A stretch of 64,000 nt of DNA, taken from CAWFYI01 sp963820105. Lineage in GTDB: Bacteria; Patescibacteriota; Saccharimonadia; Saccharimonadales; UBA4665. Within the stretch, counting starts at the first letter, position 1, and the number at the start of each line of letters is the position of its first letter. Where the stretch lies: positions 1 through 64,000 of the forward strand of contig CAWFYI010000003.1 in NCBI GenBank assembly GCA_963820105.1, in the 5' to 3' direction. Shown here in pieces: positions 25,804 through 34,829 of this stretch. Position numbers and translations under genes: made by a program. The notes below the pieces were generated by a model. That model was not told where the DNA came from. It worked only from the letters and a program-made list of their open reading frames with translations, and ran no database searches.

Positions 25804-26300
25804 GCGACGCGGCGAACGATTCCATGGAAGAAGCCATTACCTACGCCAAGAAATATCTGGAAGACCTGCTGTCGTTCTTCGGCCTTAATACGGATGTCTA
25901 CGCCACCAGCGACGACGAAGTCATCCAGCTGAACGTACCCAGCACGCACATGAACGGTTTCCTGATTGGTCAACGCGGCGAGAGCATGCGCTCTTTGCAG
26001 TATCTGACCAGCACGGCGTTAAAAAACGCCGGTTACTTGAACAACCGCGTAAACGTCGACATTGCCGAATACAAGAAACAGCGGGCCGATCGCTTGCGTG
26101 ACCGCGCGGAGGCCTGGGTGAAACAGGTTCAGGACAGTAGCGAGCCGATGGATTTGGAACCGATGAACGCCGCCGACCGCCGCGTGGTGCACAAACTGGC
26201 CGCGGAGTACGGGCTGACCAGCGAATCGGAGGGCGAGGGCCGCGACCGTCACATCGTTCTCAAACGCGAAGAAAGTGCCGCAACCGAGCCCGACAAATAA
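25800..26300 (+). CDS. jag: KH/R3H RNA-binding protein (Jag/KhpB-like)
   Basis: RNA-binding protein that usually follows yidC. It has 166 residues: an N-terminal helix, then a KH-type segment (IGQRGESMRSLQYLTSTALK, about 60-80), and a C-terminal R3H-like part (PMNAADRRVVHKLAAEYGLTS, about 121-141) with a degenerate R-x3-H spacing. The Jag_N domain found in Firmicutes proteins is not obvious. It overlaps the yidC stop by 4 nt (ATGA). Confidence 0.88.
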   Translation: MSDAANDSMEEAITYAKKYLEDLLSFFGLNTDVYATSDDEVIQLNVPSTHMNGFLIGQRGESMRSLQYLTSTALKNAGYLNNRVNVDIAEYKKQRADRLRDRAEAWVKQVQDSSEPMDLEPMNAADRRVVHKLAAEYGLTSESEGEGRDRHIVLKREESAATEPDK

Positions 26301-26336
26301 AACTGATTGTGGTTGGCTCCGGACCCTGGCCGGTTC

Positions 26337-26383
26337 CGATTAGGACGTTTTGCGTACGTTTTGAACGCAAAACGTCCTAATCG
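26337..26383. terminator. Bidirectional stem-loop with 19-bp perfect arms
   Basis: Perfect inverted repeat: left arm 26337-26355 (CGATTAGGACGTTTTGCGT), a 9-nt loop, and right arm 26365-26383. It sits between the convergent jag and glycosyltransferase genes. It contains the stop codon of the minus-strand gene (26377-26379). There is no terminal U-run, but both arms include a TTTT/AAAA block. Probably a shared transcription terminator or RNA-stabilising hairpin. Confidence 0.7.
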
Positions 26384-27471
26384 CCCAAGGCTTTCTTGTA
26401 GACGGCGAGGGTCTGTTCCGCCATGCGCTTCCAGGAGTAGTTCTTTACCTGGGCATGGCCTTTCTTTATGAGGCCGGCGCGCAGGTCCTTGTCGCTCAAG
26501 ATCTCATCGATAGCAGTGGCCATGGCGGCCGTATCCTTAGGGTCGAAGTAATGCGCAGCGTCGCCGTAGACCTCGGGCAAACAGGTGGCATTGCTGGAAA
26601 CCACAGGCGCGCCGTGGCACATGGCCTCTAACCCTGGCAGACCGAATCCTTCGCTCAAAGAAGGGAACACGTAAGCCTCGCAATTTTCATAAAGCCAGCG
26701 CAGCTCGCCGTCGCTCACGAAGCCGGGAAAATACAGGTTCTTTACGCCCTTCACGTAGGCGTTGTCCTCTATGCGTTGGTAATTGGCGTCGGTACGCCCG
26801 GCCATCACCAGCATAAGTTCAGGGTATTTGGCCTGAAGGGAAGCGAAGGCTTCTATCAGCCGCTCCAGATTCTTGTGCGGCGTAGGCCGGCCCACGTACA
26901 TCAGGAACCGGCGGCCGGTGAGCTGTTTCATAGCCTTGGGCCGGTCGGTTATGGCGTCGGCCGCCTCGGGCGTCACCGTAATCTTATCCCGCTGTACGCC
27001 GGTGAAACGCACCAAGTCATCGGCCACGAACTGAGATGGAACTATAAGTGCCGCGGACTTGTGAGCAGACCGCCACACCACATACTTATAAATCTGTTGT
27101 TTGAAGGTAAAGATAGCGGAGTTCTTGGCGGGATTGGAAAAACGCATGGTGGTCAGATCGTGCACAGTCGTAACCACGCGGCCGCGGTACCAGATAGGCT
27201 GGTGTACCATGCCGAAATGCACCAGATCCGCCCCTAACCCGTCCAGCTGTTTCTTGAAGCCGATCTGCTCCCCGAACCCGAATTCCTTGTGCGGACAGAC
27301 GTGCTTGTTGAAGTTGGCATGTTCCGGATTCCAACTGGCGATATCGTTAGGCTTCAGCAGTACGATGTATTCGTGCTCGCGGTCAATCTCCTGTAAGTAG
27401 TGCAGGAGCCGCTCCATATAACGGCCGGTGCTGGTCCGCAGTTCGCGGGCGTCTATGACTATGCGCTTCAT
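26377..27471 (-). CDS. GT4-family glycosyltransferase
   Basis: GT-B fold retaining glycosyltransferase of 364 residues, cytosolic, probably mannosyl- or rhamnosyl-transferring. The C-terminal nucleotide-sugar domain shows YVGRPTPHKNLERLIEAF near 200, then YVFPSLSEGFGLPGLEAM with the E-x7-E motif near 285, and VVSSNATCLPEVYGDAA. The ATG is 6 nt from a TATTAT -10 box (minus strand, 27478-27483). It borders the GDP-mannose dehydratase gene, which is divergent. Confidence 0.9.
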   Translation of the reverse strand: MKRIVIDARELRTSTGRYMERLLHYLQEIDREHEYIVLLKPNDIASWNPEHANFNKHVCPHKEFGFGEQIGFKKQLDGLGADLVHFGMVHQPIWYRGRVVTTVHDLTTMRFSNPAKNSAIFTFKQQIYKYVVWRSAHKSAALIVPSQFVADDLVRFTGVQRDKITVTPEAADAITDRPKAMKQLTGRRFLMYVGRPTPHKNLERLIEAFASLQAKYPELMLVMAGRTDANYQRIEDNAYVKGVKNLYFPGFVSDGELRWLYENCEAYVFPSLSEGFGLPGLEAMCHGAPVVSSNATCLPEVYGDAAHYFDPKDTAAMATAIDEILSDKDLRAGLIKKGHAQVKNYSWKRMAEQTLAVYKKALGD

Positions 27472-27497
27472 GAGTCTATAATAACGCGCCGGGCTGA

Positions 27498-27506
27498 TGT
27501 TATACT
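27498..27506 (+). promoter_or_regulatory. Extended -10 promoter of gmd
   Basis: TGT plus TATACT (27501-27506) ends 11 nt before ATG 27518. The longer frame starting at 27497 overlaps this promoter and is therefore unlikely. Confidence 0.55.
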
Positions 27507-27517
27507 ACTCACAAGCT

Positions 27518-28513
27518 ATGGGAAAACAAGCACTCATAACCGGAATTACCGGGCAGGACGGCTATCATCTGTCCGAACTTCTTCACGAGAAAGGCTACAA
27601 AGTCTACGGACTGATCCGCGGCCAGCATAACCCCAAACGTGGGCGCTTAGAGCAGGAGCAGCCCTATATAAAGCTCGTTGAAGGCGATCTGACCGACCCG
27701 ACGTCCCTGATGAGAGCCTTGGAAATATCCAAGCCTGACGAGGTCTACAACCTTGCCGCCATAAGCCATGTAGGCTATTCGTTTAAGACCCCCCAGCTGG
27801 TGGCAGACGTCACCGGCAAGGGCGTACTGAACGTGCTGGAGGCCATCCGCCACACCGGCGGCACCAAATCCGTGCGCTTTTACCAGGCCTCTACGTCCGA
27901 GATGTTCGGCGGGCTGGATTACAACCGGCCGGGCAAAGGCTACGACGAAAACGCATTGTTCCACCCGCGCAGTCCTTACGGCGTAGCTAAGCTCTACGGC
28001 CACTGGATAACCAAGAACTACCGCGAAAGCTACGACATGCACGCTACCTCTGGCATTCTGTTCAATCATGAAGGTGAACGCCGCGGACTGGAGTTCGTGA
28101 CGCGCAAGATCAGCAATGCCGTCGCGCGCATACATCTGGGCAAGCAGGATCACATAGAATTGGGCAACCTGGACGCCAAACGTGACTGGGGCTATGCCGG
28201 CGACTACGTGGAAGGCATGTGGCGGATGTTGCAGCAGGAAAAGCCGGACGACTACGTGCTGGCCACCGGCGCGACGCATTCCATCGAGGATTTCCTGGAA
28301 CTAGCCTTCAAACAGATAGGGATTGACGACTGGAAGCCTTACGTCAAACAGAACCCGGCCTTCATGCGCCCATCCGAGGTAGACATACTGCTCGGTAACC
28401 CGGCCAAGGCCGAAAAAGTGCTGGGCTGGAAGCGCAAAGTCGACTTTGAAGGCCTGGTGAAGCTGATGGTCGAATACGACATCGGCCTGGAATCGGCCAC
28501 TAATCTGACCTAG
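27518..28513 (+). CDS. gmd: GDP-mannose 4,6-dehydratase
   Basis: Converts GDP-D-mannose into GDP-4-keto-6-deoxy-D-mannose with NADP. It has 331 residues from ATG 27518. It shows the Rossmann motif LITGITGQDGYHLSELL, the family sequence VYGLIRG, NLAAISHVGYSF, the catalytic region ASTSEMFGG, the SDR Y-x3-K in SPYGVAKLYGHW, and GILFNHEGERRGLEFVTRKI with GNLDAKRDWGYAGDYVEGMW. All are diagnostic for Gmd. The next gene, convergent, encodes the reductase that probably uses its product. Confidence 0.95.
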   Translation: MGKQALITGITGQDGYHLSELLHEKGYKVYGLIRGQHNPKRGRLEQEQPYIKLVEGDLTDPTSLMRALEISKPDEVYNLAAISHVGYSFKTPQLVADVTGKGVLNVLEAIRHTGGTKSVRFYQASTSEMFGGLDYNRPGKGYDENALFHPRSPYGVAKLYGHWITKNYRESYDMHATSGILFNHEGERRGLEFVTRKISNAVARIHLGKQDHIELGNLDAKRDWGYAGDYVEGMWRMLQQEKPDDYVLATGATHSIEDFLELAFKQIGIDDWKPYVKQNPAFMRPSEVDILLGNPAKAEKVLGWKRKVDFEGLVKLMVEYDIGLESATNLT

Positions 28514-28520
28514 GAACGAC

Positions 28521-29447
28521 TTAGCGGTCGCGCCAGTCGGCGATAACGTCTTCCAGGGTAGTTTCCAGAGAGATCTGAGGCTTCCAGCCTGTGGCTTCCG
28601 TAAGCTTGGAGCTGTCGCCGTAAATCTCGGGCGCATCGGAGGGACGCATCTTCTCCGGGTCTTCCTTGAGCGGCGCCTTGGATCCGGCGGCCTTGAGCAG
28701 GCCTGACACCATATCATGGCCGCTTACGGCCTTGCCGGAGCAGACGTTATAAATTTCGCCGGCCTTGCTCTTTTCGAGCAGCAGGCGGTAGGCGCGGACG
28801 ATGTCGCGCACGTCAGTGTAATCACGTTTGGCGTCCAGGTTGCCGACCAGCACCTCGGACTGCTTGCCCTGTTCGCAAGCGATAATCTGTTGGGCTACAT
28901 CCGGTATCAAGAAGCCGGGATTCTGGCCAGGGCCGATGTGGTTAAACGGCCGGGCAATAACGCAGGAAAATCCCCGTAGACCGTAGTGCAGCGCCATCTG
29001 CTCCTGGCCGATCTTGCTCACGGCATAAGGCGACCCTGGGAAAACGTCTGATTTTTCAGTCAGGGGCAGGGGGGATTTAGCGTCGTACAAGTTGCCGCTG
29101 CTGATGACTAGGAACTTAGGCTTGGCGCCCTGGGCGAGCGCGGCCTCGAACAGGTTTATCTCGATACCCACGTTGGTGGTTATATAAGTCAGAGGGTCGT
29201 CAAACGACGGGCCCACTGCAGCCAGCCCTGCCAAGTGTATTACGCCGTCTATGCCGCTAAAATCCAGCTTGGCCACGGCTGTGGCATCGTTTAGGTCCAA
29301 TACCATGTATTCCGAAACGTAAGGCGACTTTTTTTTGGCGCCGGCCGGGCCGCCTACACCGACCACGTTCACGCCGTTTTCGGACAATTCTTTCACTAAG
29401 TGCTGTCCGACGAAGCCATTGGCCCCCGTCACCAGGATTTTCTTCAT
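28521..29447 (-). CDS. rmd: GDP-4-keto-6-deoxy-D-mannose reductase-like (RMD) epimerase-family protein
   Basis: NAD(P)-dependent sugar-nucleotide reductase of 308 residues. It has Rossmann VTGANGFVGQHLVKEL, VIHLAGLAAVGPSFDDP, Ser in LVISSGNLYDA, Y-x3-K in SPYAVSKIGQEQMA, RPFNHIGPGQNPGFLIPD and VGNLDAKRDYTDVRDIVRAY. The last two fit RMD, which makes GDP-D-rhamnose from the Gmd product. The tail-to-tail gene pair supports this. An alternative is another 4-keto sugar reductase. Confidence 0.88.
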   Translation of the reverse strand: MKKILVTGANGFVGQHLVKELSENGVNVVGVGGPAGAKKKSPYVSEYMVLDLNDATAVAKLDFSGIDGVIHLAGLAAVGPSFDDPLTYITTNVGIEINLFEAALAQGAKPKFLVISSGNLYDAKSPLPLTEKSDVFPGSPYAVSKIGQEQMALHYGLRGFSCVIARPFNHIGPGQNPGFLIPDVAQQIIACEQGKQSEVLVGNLDAKRDYTDVRDIVRAYRLLLEKSKAGEIYNVCSGKAVSGHDMVSGLLKAAGSKAPLKEDPEKMRPSDAPEIYGDSSKLTEATGWKPQISLETTLEDVIADWRDR

Positions 29448-29457
29448 ACTAAGTAGA

Positions 29458-30180
29458 CTACAGTACTACAGGTTCCGCGCAAAGCAAGACAGGAAAATTA
29501 TAGTATGGGTAAGTTTGGTTGGTAATCACGCGGTCCATGACATCGTAAACCATGTCCCTATAAGCCGGGTGATACTCGCCCTCGGGAGCTTCCAGTATAC
29601 TAAACGGATCCTCCCAACGAAGATCGTTATACTCATCGTTCGGTTCAACTCGAGAGTTAAACTCTGGTTCGGAAACCGGCATAGCGAATAACGTAACTGC
29701 CTGATGAACGCCAGTTACTAACTCTCCCTTTTCATTCCAGCTGGCCGGCTGTTCCCGAGTATCCCATATGACATCGTACTGGGTACCTACAGGCTGGAGA
29801 CGATCCTTGGCCAAGGCGGCAATCTGGTCTCCCAACTCGCGCCCTATATTATGTGTGGCCGTTTCTACGTCCGTGTCACCAGCATACTTACGTCCGCCGA
29901 TAACCCAGTCGCCCGGGTGGGGCTCCCGGTCTCTCCGACCGACCAATATACGGCCGGTGTCAGGGTCGTAAATAATGACATCACACGTTTTAGCTACTAT
30001 GCTGCTAAGCGTTTCACTATAAGCTTCCGTGCTGATGAACCGCTGGAATGACGGCCTCGTGCCGTCTTTAGACGTAACATACTCCCGGACAGTAAGAACG
30101 GTACCGGCAACCTGGGTAGGCGCGTAATCTACCGTTTTACCGGTCTGTTCGTCCATAACTCTTTGGCGTTCACCAGACAT
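29458..30180 (-). CDS. NUDIX-domain hydrolase
   Basis: A 240-residue protein with a central NUDIX fold: VIIYDPDTGRILVGRRDREP, then the box GGRKYAGDTDVETATHNIGR followed by ELGDQI. The box is degenerate: the usual REXXEE Glu cluster is reduced, as in GDP-mannose mannosyl hydrolases. Residues about 1-70 and the C-terminus are unassigned. Placed next to GDP-mannose genes, a role in controlling GDP-sugar pools is possible, but not shown. There is no signal peptide. Confidence 0.75.
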   Translation of the reverse strand: MSGERQRVMDEQTGKTVDYAPTQVAGTVLTVREYVTSKDGTRPSFQRFISTEAYSETLSSIVAKTCDVIIYDPDTGRILVGRRDREPHPGDWVIGGRKYAGDTDVETATHNIGRELGDQIAALAKDRLQPVGTQYDVIWDTREQPASWNEKGELVTGVHQAVTLFAMPVSEPEFNSRVEPNDEYNDLRWEDPFSILEAPEGEYHPAYRDMVYDVMDRVITNQTYPYYNFPVLLCAEPVVL

Positions 30181-30275
30181 ATGTATATTTAAGCATAAAA
30201 TGATTAAATAATCAATACCTGAGCGAAGAGGAGTTGATTGCTACAGTAGTGAAATAGGGGTAAAATAAGCTGAAC

Positions 30276-31088
30276 GTGCGTAAATTCGCCCAACGCTATC
30301 GGTACTCTATAATTCTGCTCAGGCAGCTGGTTAAGACCGACTTCAAACTGCGCTACCAAGGTTCGGTGCTGGGCTACGCTTGGTCGCTGCTACGACCCCT
30401 GTTCCTGTTCGTAATCCTGTACATCGTGTTCGGGGTGTTTCTAAAGGCCAAGGGCAACCCGCCGATCCCTCATTACCCAGTCTATCTGCTGCTGGGCATT
30501 GTGCTGTGGAACTACTTCTCGGAAGTCACGGTGGGCAGTGTGGCGGCCATCGTTGGCAAGGGCGAGCTCCTGCGCAAGATCAACTTCCCCAAATACGTCA
30601 TCATCCTGGCCGGCTCGTTCTCCGCGTTTATCAACCTGCTTATTAACTTCGTGGTGATAGCCATATTTATGTACTTCGGCCATGTGGCGCTTACGTGGAA
30701 CGCGCTGATTATGCTGCCGCTCATAGCGGAGCTTTTTATCCTGTCTGTCGCCCTGGCGTTCTTTTTAAGCGCGCTGTTCGTGAGGTTCCGCGACGTGACT
30801 TACATCTGGGAGGTCATCATGCAGGCGGCATTTTATGCCACGCCGATACTATATCCTTTGAGCATCATACCGGACAAAGCGGCCAAAGTACTGTTGCTTA
30901 ATCCAATGGCGCAGATTATCCAGGATGCCAGACATGTGCTGGTCACGCCGGCTTCCCAGACGATCTTTGATTTCTGGGGCGGCGACTATTTGATATGGGC
31001 GATTCCTCTGGGCATGACACTTATTATCGCGGTCCTGGGAGCGGTTTACTTCCGCAGTCAGTCCAAAAACTTCGCGGAGGAGGTGTAG
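30276..31088 (+). CDS. wzm: ABC-2 type polysaccharide exporter, permease (Wzm/TagG-like)
   Basis: Membrane half of a polysaccharide or teichoic-acid exporter. It has 270 residues with a short amphipathic start (LVKTDFKLRYQGSVLGYAWS, diagnostic for the family) and six membrane helices, among them FLFVILYIVFGVFLKAKGN, LLINFVVIAIFMYFGHVAL and IPLGMTLIIAVLGAVYF. GTG start at 30276. The ATPase gene begins 1 nt after its stop. Confidence 0.93.
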   Translation: MRKFAQRYRYSIILLRQLVKTDFKLRYQGSVLGYAWSLLRPLFLFVILYIVFGVFLKAKGNPPIPHYPVYLLLGIVLWNYFSEVTVGSVAAIVGKGELLRKINFPKYVIILAGSFSAFINLLINFVVIAIFMYFGHVALTWNALIMLPLIAELFILSVALAFFLSALFVRFRDVTYIWEVIMQAAFYATPILYPLSIIPDKAAKVLLLNPMAQIIQDARHVLVTPASQTIFDFWGGDYLIWAIPLGMTLIIAVLGAVYFRSQSKNFAEEV

Positions 31089-31089
31089 C

Positions 31090-32322
31090 ATGCCGGACGA
31101 AGTAGTTATCCGCGCGGAAAAGGTCAGCAAGGACTTTGTGTTGCCGCACGAGAAAGTCAACTCGCTCAAAAGCCTGTTCACGGGCGCGGCCAAACGGCGC
31201 GGTCACAGGAAGAGCAAAGAGACCCAGCACGCCCTGCGCGACATCTCGTTCGAAATCAAAAAGGGCGAATTTTTCGGCATAGTCGGCCGCAACGGCAGCG
31301 GCAAGAGCACATTGCTGAAGATTCTGGCCGGAATCTACCAGCCTACGAAAGGCAAGGTCCACACCCGCGGCAAGCTGGTGCCGTTCATCGAGCTGGGCGT
31401 GGGCTTCAACCCGGAACTCACCGGCCGCGAGAACGTCTACCTGAACGGCGCTATGCTTGGCTTCTCGGAGAGGGAAGTAGAAGAGATGTACGACAGCATC
31501 GTGAAATTCGCGGAACTGGAACGCTTCATGGACCAGAAATTGAAGAACTACTCGTCCGGTATGCAGGTACGCCTGGCGTTTTCCATGGCCATCCGCGCCG
31601 AGGCCGACATCCTGCTCATAGACGAAGTCCTCGCCGTCGGCGACGCCGATTTCCAGAGGAAGTGTTATGACTATTTTCGTAAACTTAAAAAAGAGAAAAA
31701 AACAGTCATCTTCGTAAGCCACGACATGAGCGCAATCAGGGGGTACTGTGACCGCGCGCTCATGATTGAAGACAGCGAAATCGTTTTCTCAGGAAGCGCT
31801 AACGACACCGCAAAAGAGTACACAAAGCTATTCATGCCCGAAGTTTATGCAGCTGATAAAAGGACAGAGCAAAAAGAAAATGCTAGAAAAACCAAAGCCA
31901 AAAAGTGGGGCGCTGGAGGTATAGATATTGTCAACCTCAGCATATCCAAACCAAGGTTTACTCAGAGTGACAACGCTATAGAAGTAACCTACCAGATTAA
32001 GGCTACAGAAAGCTTCAAGGATGAAATAATCCCTGGGATAACTATAAGGGACGCAAGCGGTGAACCCATTTGCGGCACAAACACTAAAATAATTCACCCA
32101 GAAAAACGCTACTTCATAGGCGGCAACAGTGACAAAGTATTACGCATACGGTGGCATATTCCGAATATATTTAACGGAGGTACATATACGATAGAACCTG
32201 CCGTACTGTCGGCAACTAATAATGATACATTGCAGTGGTGGGATGAAGCTGCGCGCTTCATTATTGTTAATGACGAGAGCACCCCATACCCGGTAGCTCC
32301 GCACATCATCGCCGATATTTAG
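31090..32322 (+). CDS. wzt: ABC-2 type polysaccharide exporter, ATPase with Wzt C-terminal domain
   Basis: A 410-residue ATPase subunit. Walker A VGRNGSGKSTLLKILAG lies near 67-83, the signature YSSGMQVRLAFSMAI near 158, and Walker B ADILLIDEVLAVGDADFQ near 176. Residues about 265-405 form a beta-rich extension that resembles the Wzt carbohydrate-recognition domain, which in O-antigen systems reads the end of the finished glycan before export. It pairs with the permease immediately upstream and ends against the minus-strand glycosyltransferase without spacing. Confidence 0.93.
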   Translation: MPDEVVIRAEKVSKDFVLPHEKVNSLKSLFTGAAKRRGHRKSKETQHALRDISFEIKKGEFFGIVGRNGSGKSTLLKILAGIYQPTKGKVHTRGKLVPFIELGVGFNPELTGRENVYLNGAMLGFSEREVEEMYDSIVKFAELERFMDQKLKNYSSGMQVRLAFSMAIRAEADILLIDEVLAVGDADFQRKCYDYFRKLKKEKKTVIFVSHDMSAIRGYCDRALMIEDSEIVFSGSANDTAKEYTKLFMPEVYAADKRTEQKENARKTKAKKWGAGGIDIVNLSISKPRFTQSDNAIEVTYQIKATESFKDEIIPGITIRDASGEPICGTNTKIIHPEKRYFIGGNSDKVLRIRWHIPNIFNGGTYTIEPAVLSATNNDTLQWWDEAARFIIVNDESTPYPVAPHIIADI

Positions 32323-33618
32323 TCACCTAGCCGTAATAACATCCATAATGCGGTTAGACGTTTCTTCCCAGGTGAAATTTGAAGCCTGTTTTTTGCCTAA
32401 CGAAGCATACTTCTTGCGCAGTTTAGGATTAGACTCTAAGTCTTGTACGAATTTGACTATATCTAGGTAAGAATCAGCATAAAGTGCAGCGCTTCCAGCA
32501 GCCTCGGCTATGGATGAATTTTTATATGTAATTACGGGCGTGCCATACTGCATCGCCTCCAACACAGGTAGACCGAAGCCCTCATACCTACTTGGGAACA
32601 CAAATACCAACGCATTATTGTATAGCCAGTTTCGCTCCTGATCGGACACAAAACCTAAGTAAATTATATCGTCAGCATAAGAAGAATTTCTAAGAGCTAG
32701 TTGCGTGTCATGAACCGGAATAGATTCTGGACCACGCATTATATCACCAGCTAGCACTAGTTTAAGTTCATGGCCTTGCGCCCGCAAGTGATTAAACGCC
32801 ATGACTAATTCGTCAAGCTTGCGACGATGATCTGCTCCGCCCACGAACAGCAGGAACTTTGTTGCTTCATCCATTTTGAATGGGCGCTTCAAATATCCCC
32901 ATGAAGTATCTATATATCGGTGCATCTCTGTCCTGGCATTGCCGATTGCTTCCTCAGGCCTGTTTACGCCCAGAGGAATAGTTACTATTTTTCTTCTGGA
33001 AGATCTAACGTATTTCAGAAAGTCCTTGCGCGTGGTTTCGGATATGGCTATTACCTTGTCAGACCGCGTGGCGTTGACGCGCAGTTTATGTATGTAGGAC
33101 CAGCGGCGCAGAGAACAACGAACTGCGGCTTGGCGGGGCTGGCCACGTGACCTGGAGGTTTTATAATCCCATAGATAATCTGAACCTAGTACGTAAGGTA
33201 TTACGTCGTAGGCTATGAAGACCTTTTTCATACCCCAGCCTTTAGGTACGCCAATCATTTGATCAGTCTGCAGGAAGACGTCTATGCCTTTGACGTCATG
33301 TATCCTTGCATCTCCAAAGTAGAGGTATCGCAAGGACACCAGTTTATTTATAAACTTGACAATGAGGTTAAACTTACCCGGGAGTACAGGCCCAATTTTC
33401 TTCGGGTCTACTAGAGGTCTGACCACATAATTTATGTCGTTCAAATCAAAAAGCTCCAGAGGATCATCACGGTTCCCCTCTATGTAATAGAAAAAAACAA
33501 AGTCATGTTTCTTACGCAGATCGGGCGGGATATTATTTATGAAGTTTATGAGAGTATAGCCTATACCTCGCATACGGTGAGAACCTTGCAACGATGACAA
33601 ATCGAGGCCTATTGTCAT
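32323..33618 (-). CDS. GT4-family glycosyltransferase
   Basis: About 431 residues from the ATG at 33618, which overlaps the stop of the upstream gene (ATGA). The longer frame to 33669 lies inside that gene. It begins MTIGLDLSSLQGSHRMRGIG, a typical donor-domain start, and has FLLFVGGADHRRKLDELVMA and ALVFVFPSRYEGFGLPVLEA with E-x7-E, then VITYKNSSIAEAAGSAALYA. Base composition is more AT-rich than in the core genes. It forms an operon with the next glycosyltransferase. Confidence 0.9.
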   Translation of the reverse strand: MTIGLDLSSLQGSHRMRGIGYTLINFINNIPPDLRKKHDFVFFYYIEGNRDDPLELFDLNDINYVVRPLVDPKKIGPVLPGKFNLIVKFINKLVSLRYLYFGDARIHDVKGIDVFLQTDQMIGVPKGWGMKKVFIAYDVIPYVLGSDYLWDYKTSRSRGQPRQAAVRCSLRRWSYIHKLRVNATRSDKVIAISETTRKDFLKYVRSSRRKIVTIPLGVNRPEEAIGNARTEMHRYIDTSWGYLKRPFKMDEATKFLLFVGGADHRRKLDELVMAFNHLRAQGHELKLVLAGDIMRGPESIPVHDTQLALRNSSYADDIIYLGFVSDQERNWLYNNALVFVFPSRYEGFGLPVLEAMQYGTPVITYKNSSIAEAAGSAALYADSYLDIVKFVQDLESNPKLRKKYASLGKKQASNFTWEETSNRIMDVITAR

Positions 33619-34784
33619 GATTTTACCTCTTGTGCCGCATCCATGATTACCTGAGCGCTTCGCTTCCAAGAAAACTTTTCGGCCTGCCGCGGACCCTCTT
33701 CCAAGACCCTTTCTGAAATTCTTTCTATATTGCCAAGGGCTTCCTTCATGGTGCTTACAAGCAGACCGGGCTTGTCCACATCTATCAAAGTGCCAGCTGA
33801 GCCCACGGCTTCCGGCAGCGAAGAATTATTAGCGGCTATAACGGGCACCCCACATGCCAACGCCTCCAATGGAGGCATCCCAAATCCCTCGTAGTGGCTT
33901 GGGTATACAAGCAAGGAAGCTCCAGAAATAATGGCTGGCTTATCTTTGTCTGCGACATATTTTGACGGCCTAATGATTTTGTAGCCTTCATTGACCTTTG
34001 AAATTACGTGATTAAATAAAGTTTCCGTCTTCCAGCCGCTCACACCTACTAGCAATAGTGCATATTTGTCCGTTATGGTTTTTGGCAGCTCGCAGTACGC
34101 ATCGACTAAGGCTTGCAAATTTTTACGTGGTTCAAGGTTAGAAAGAGCTAAAATATACTTGCCTCCGACCCCATATTTGTCGTTTATCCTTGCAATTTCT
34201 TTGGACGATCTTTTATAGAACAGTCCTGGATCGGCTGCAGGATAAGCTACGCTTACTTTGGACTCAGGCAGTTTGTAGAAATCTATTATTTCATGCTGGG
34301 CACTTCGTGATATAGTAACTATTTTTTTTGATTTACCTACTGATTTGCGAACGGATTTTGAAAGGAAGTTTGCATTACCTTCATCTGAGTATTGGCGATG
34401 CAACTCAAAGGACAGATCATAAATTACAAGTACAGATTTACTGAATAACAATGGCATACCCACGAAGCGAGGGAATATGTACACGCCCCTGCCACACAGC
34501 AAGTCGATGGGCGGAAGCTTGCCCCTATGCCACAAGGCTGCCACATAGCGGAATGGCAAAGGAAGTTTTTTACATCTTATATGTTTGAATCCAAATTTTT
34601 TGAATTTCTTAACGGAATCGCGAGGGATAATGACCACTATCTCTGGAGCTTCAACCCCCTTATATTTGGACTCCTCTATAATTTCGTCAAAACCTCGCAA
34701 CATGCCCAATATATACTGGCCGATACCACTAAAATGACCGTCGACCAGACCGAGGCCGTCAATATAAATAGGTTTTTGCTTCAT
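33615..34784 (-). CDS. GT4-family glycosyltransferase
   Basis: A 389-residue GT-B enzyme. It begins KPIYIDGLGLVDGHFSGIGQ and contains KYILALSNLEPRKNLQALVD, LLVYPSHYEGFGMPPLEALA with E-x7-E, and PVIAANNSSLPEAVGSAGTL. It resembles mannosyltransferases of surface-polysaccharide loci. It is followed by a second GT4 gene with a 4-nt overlap. AT content is raised compared with flanking housekeeping genes, consistent with an exchangeable glycan locus. Confidence 0.9.
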   Translation of the reverse strand: MKQKPIYIDGLGLVDGHFSGIGQYILGMLRGFDEIIEESKYKGVEAPEIVVIIPRDSVKKFKKFGFKHIRCKKLPLPFRYVAALWHRGKLPPIDLLCGRGVYIFPRFVGMPLLFSKSVLVIYDLSFELHRQYSDEGNANFLSKSVRKSVGKSKKIVTISRSAQHEIIDFYKLPESKVSVAYPAADPGLFYKRSSKEIARINDKYGVGGKYILALSNLEPRKNLQALVDAYCELPKTITDKYALLLVGVSGWKTETLFNHVISKVNEGYKIIRPSKYVADKDKPAIISGASLLVYPSHYEGFGMPPLEALACGVPVIAANNSSLPEAVGSAGTLIDVDKPGLLVSTMKEALGNIERISERVLEEGPRQAEKFSWKRSAQVIMDAAQEVKS

Positions 34785-34829
34785 AGGCGATAAGCCTATT
34801 TTATCAGACTATAGGCCGGGTACGGGGCT

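Noticed and set aside
34781..34800. Small hairpin (ATAGGC/GCCTAT) at the start codon of the glycosyltransferase gene
   Set aside because: Only six base pairs; it could affect translation but is too short to claim as a regulatory element.
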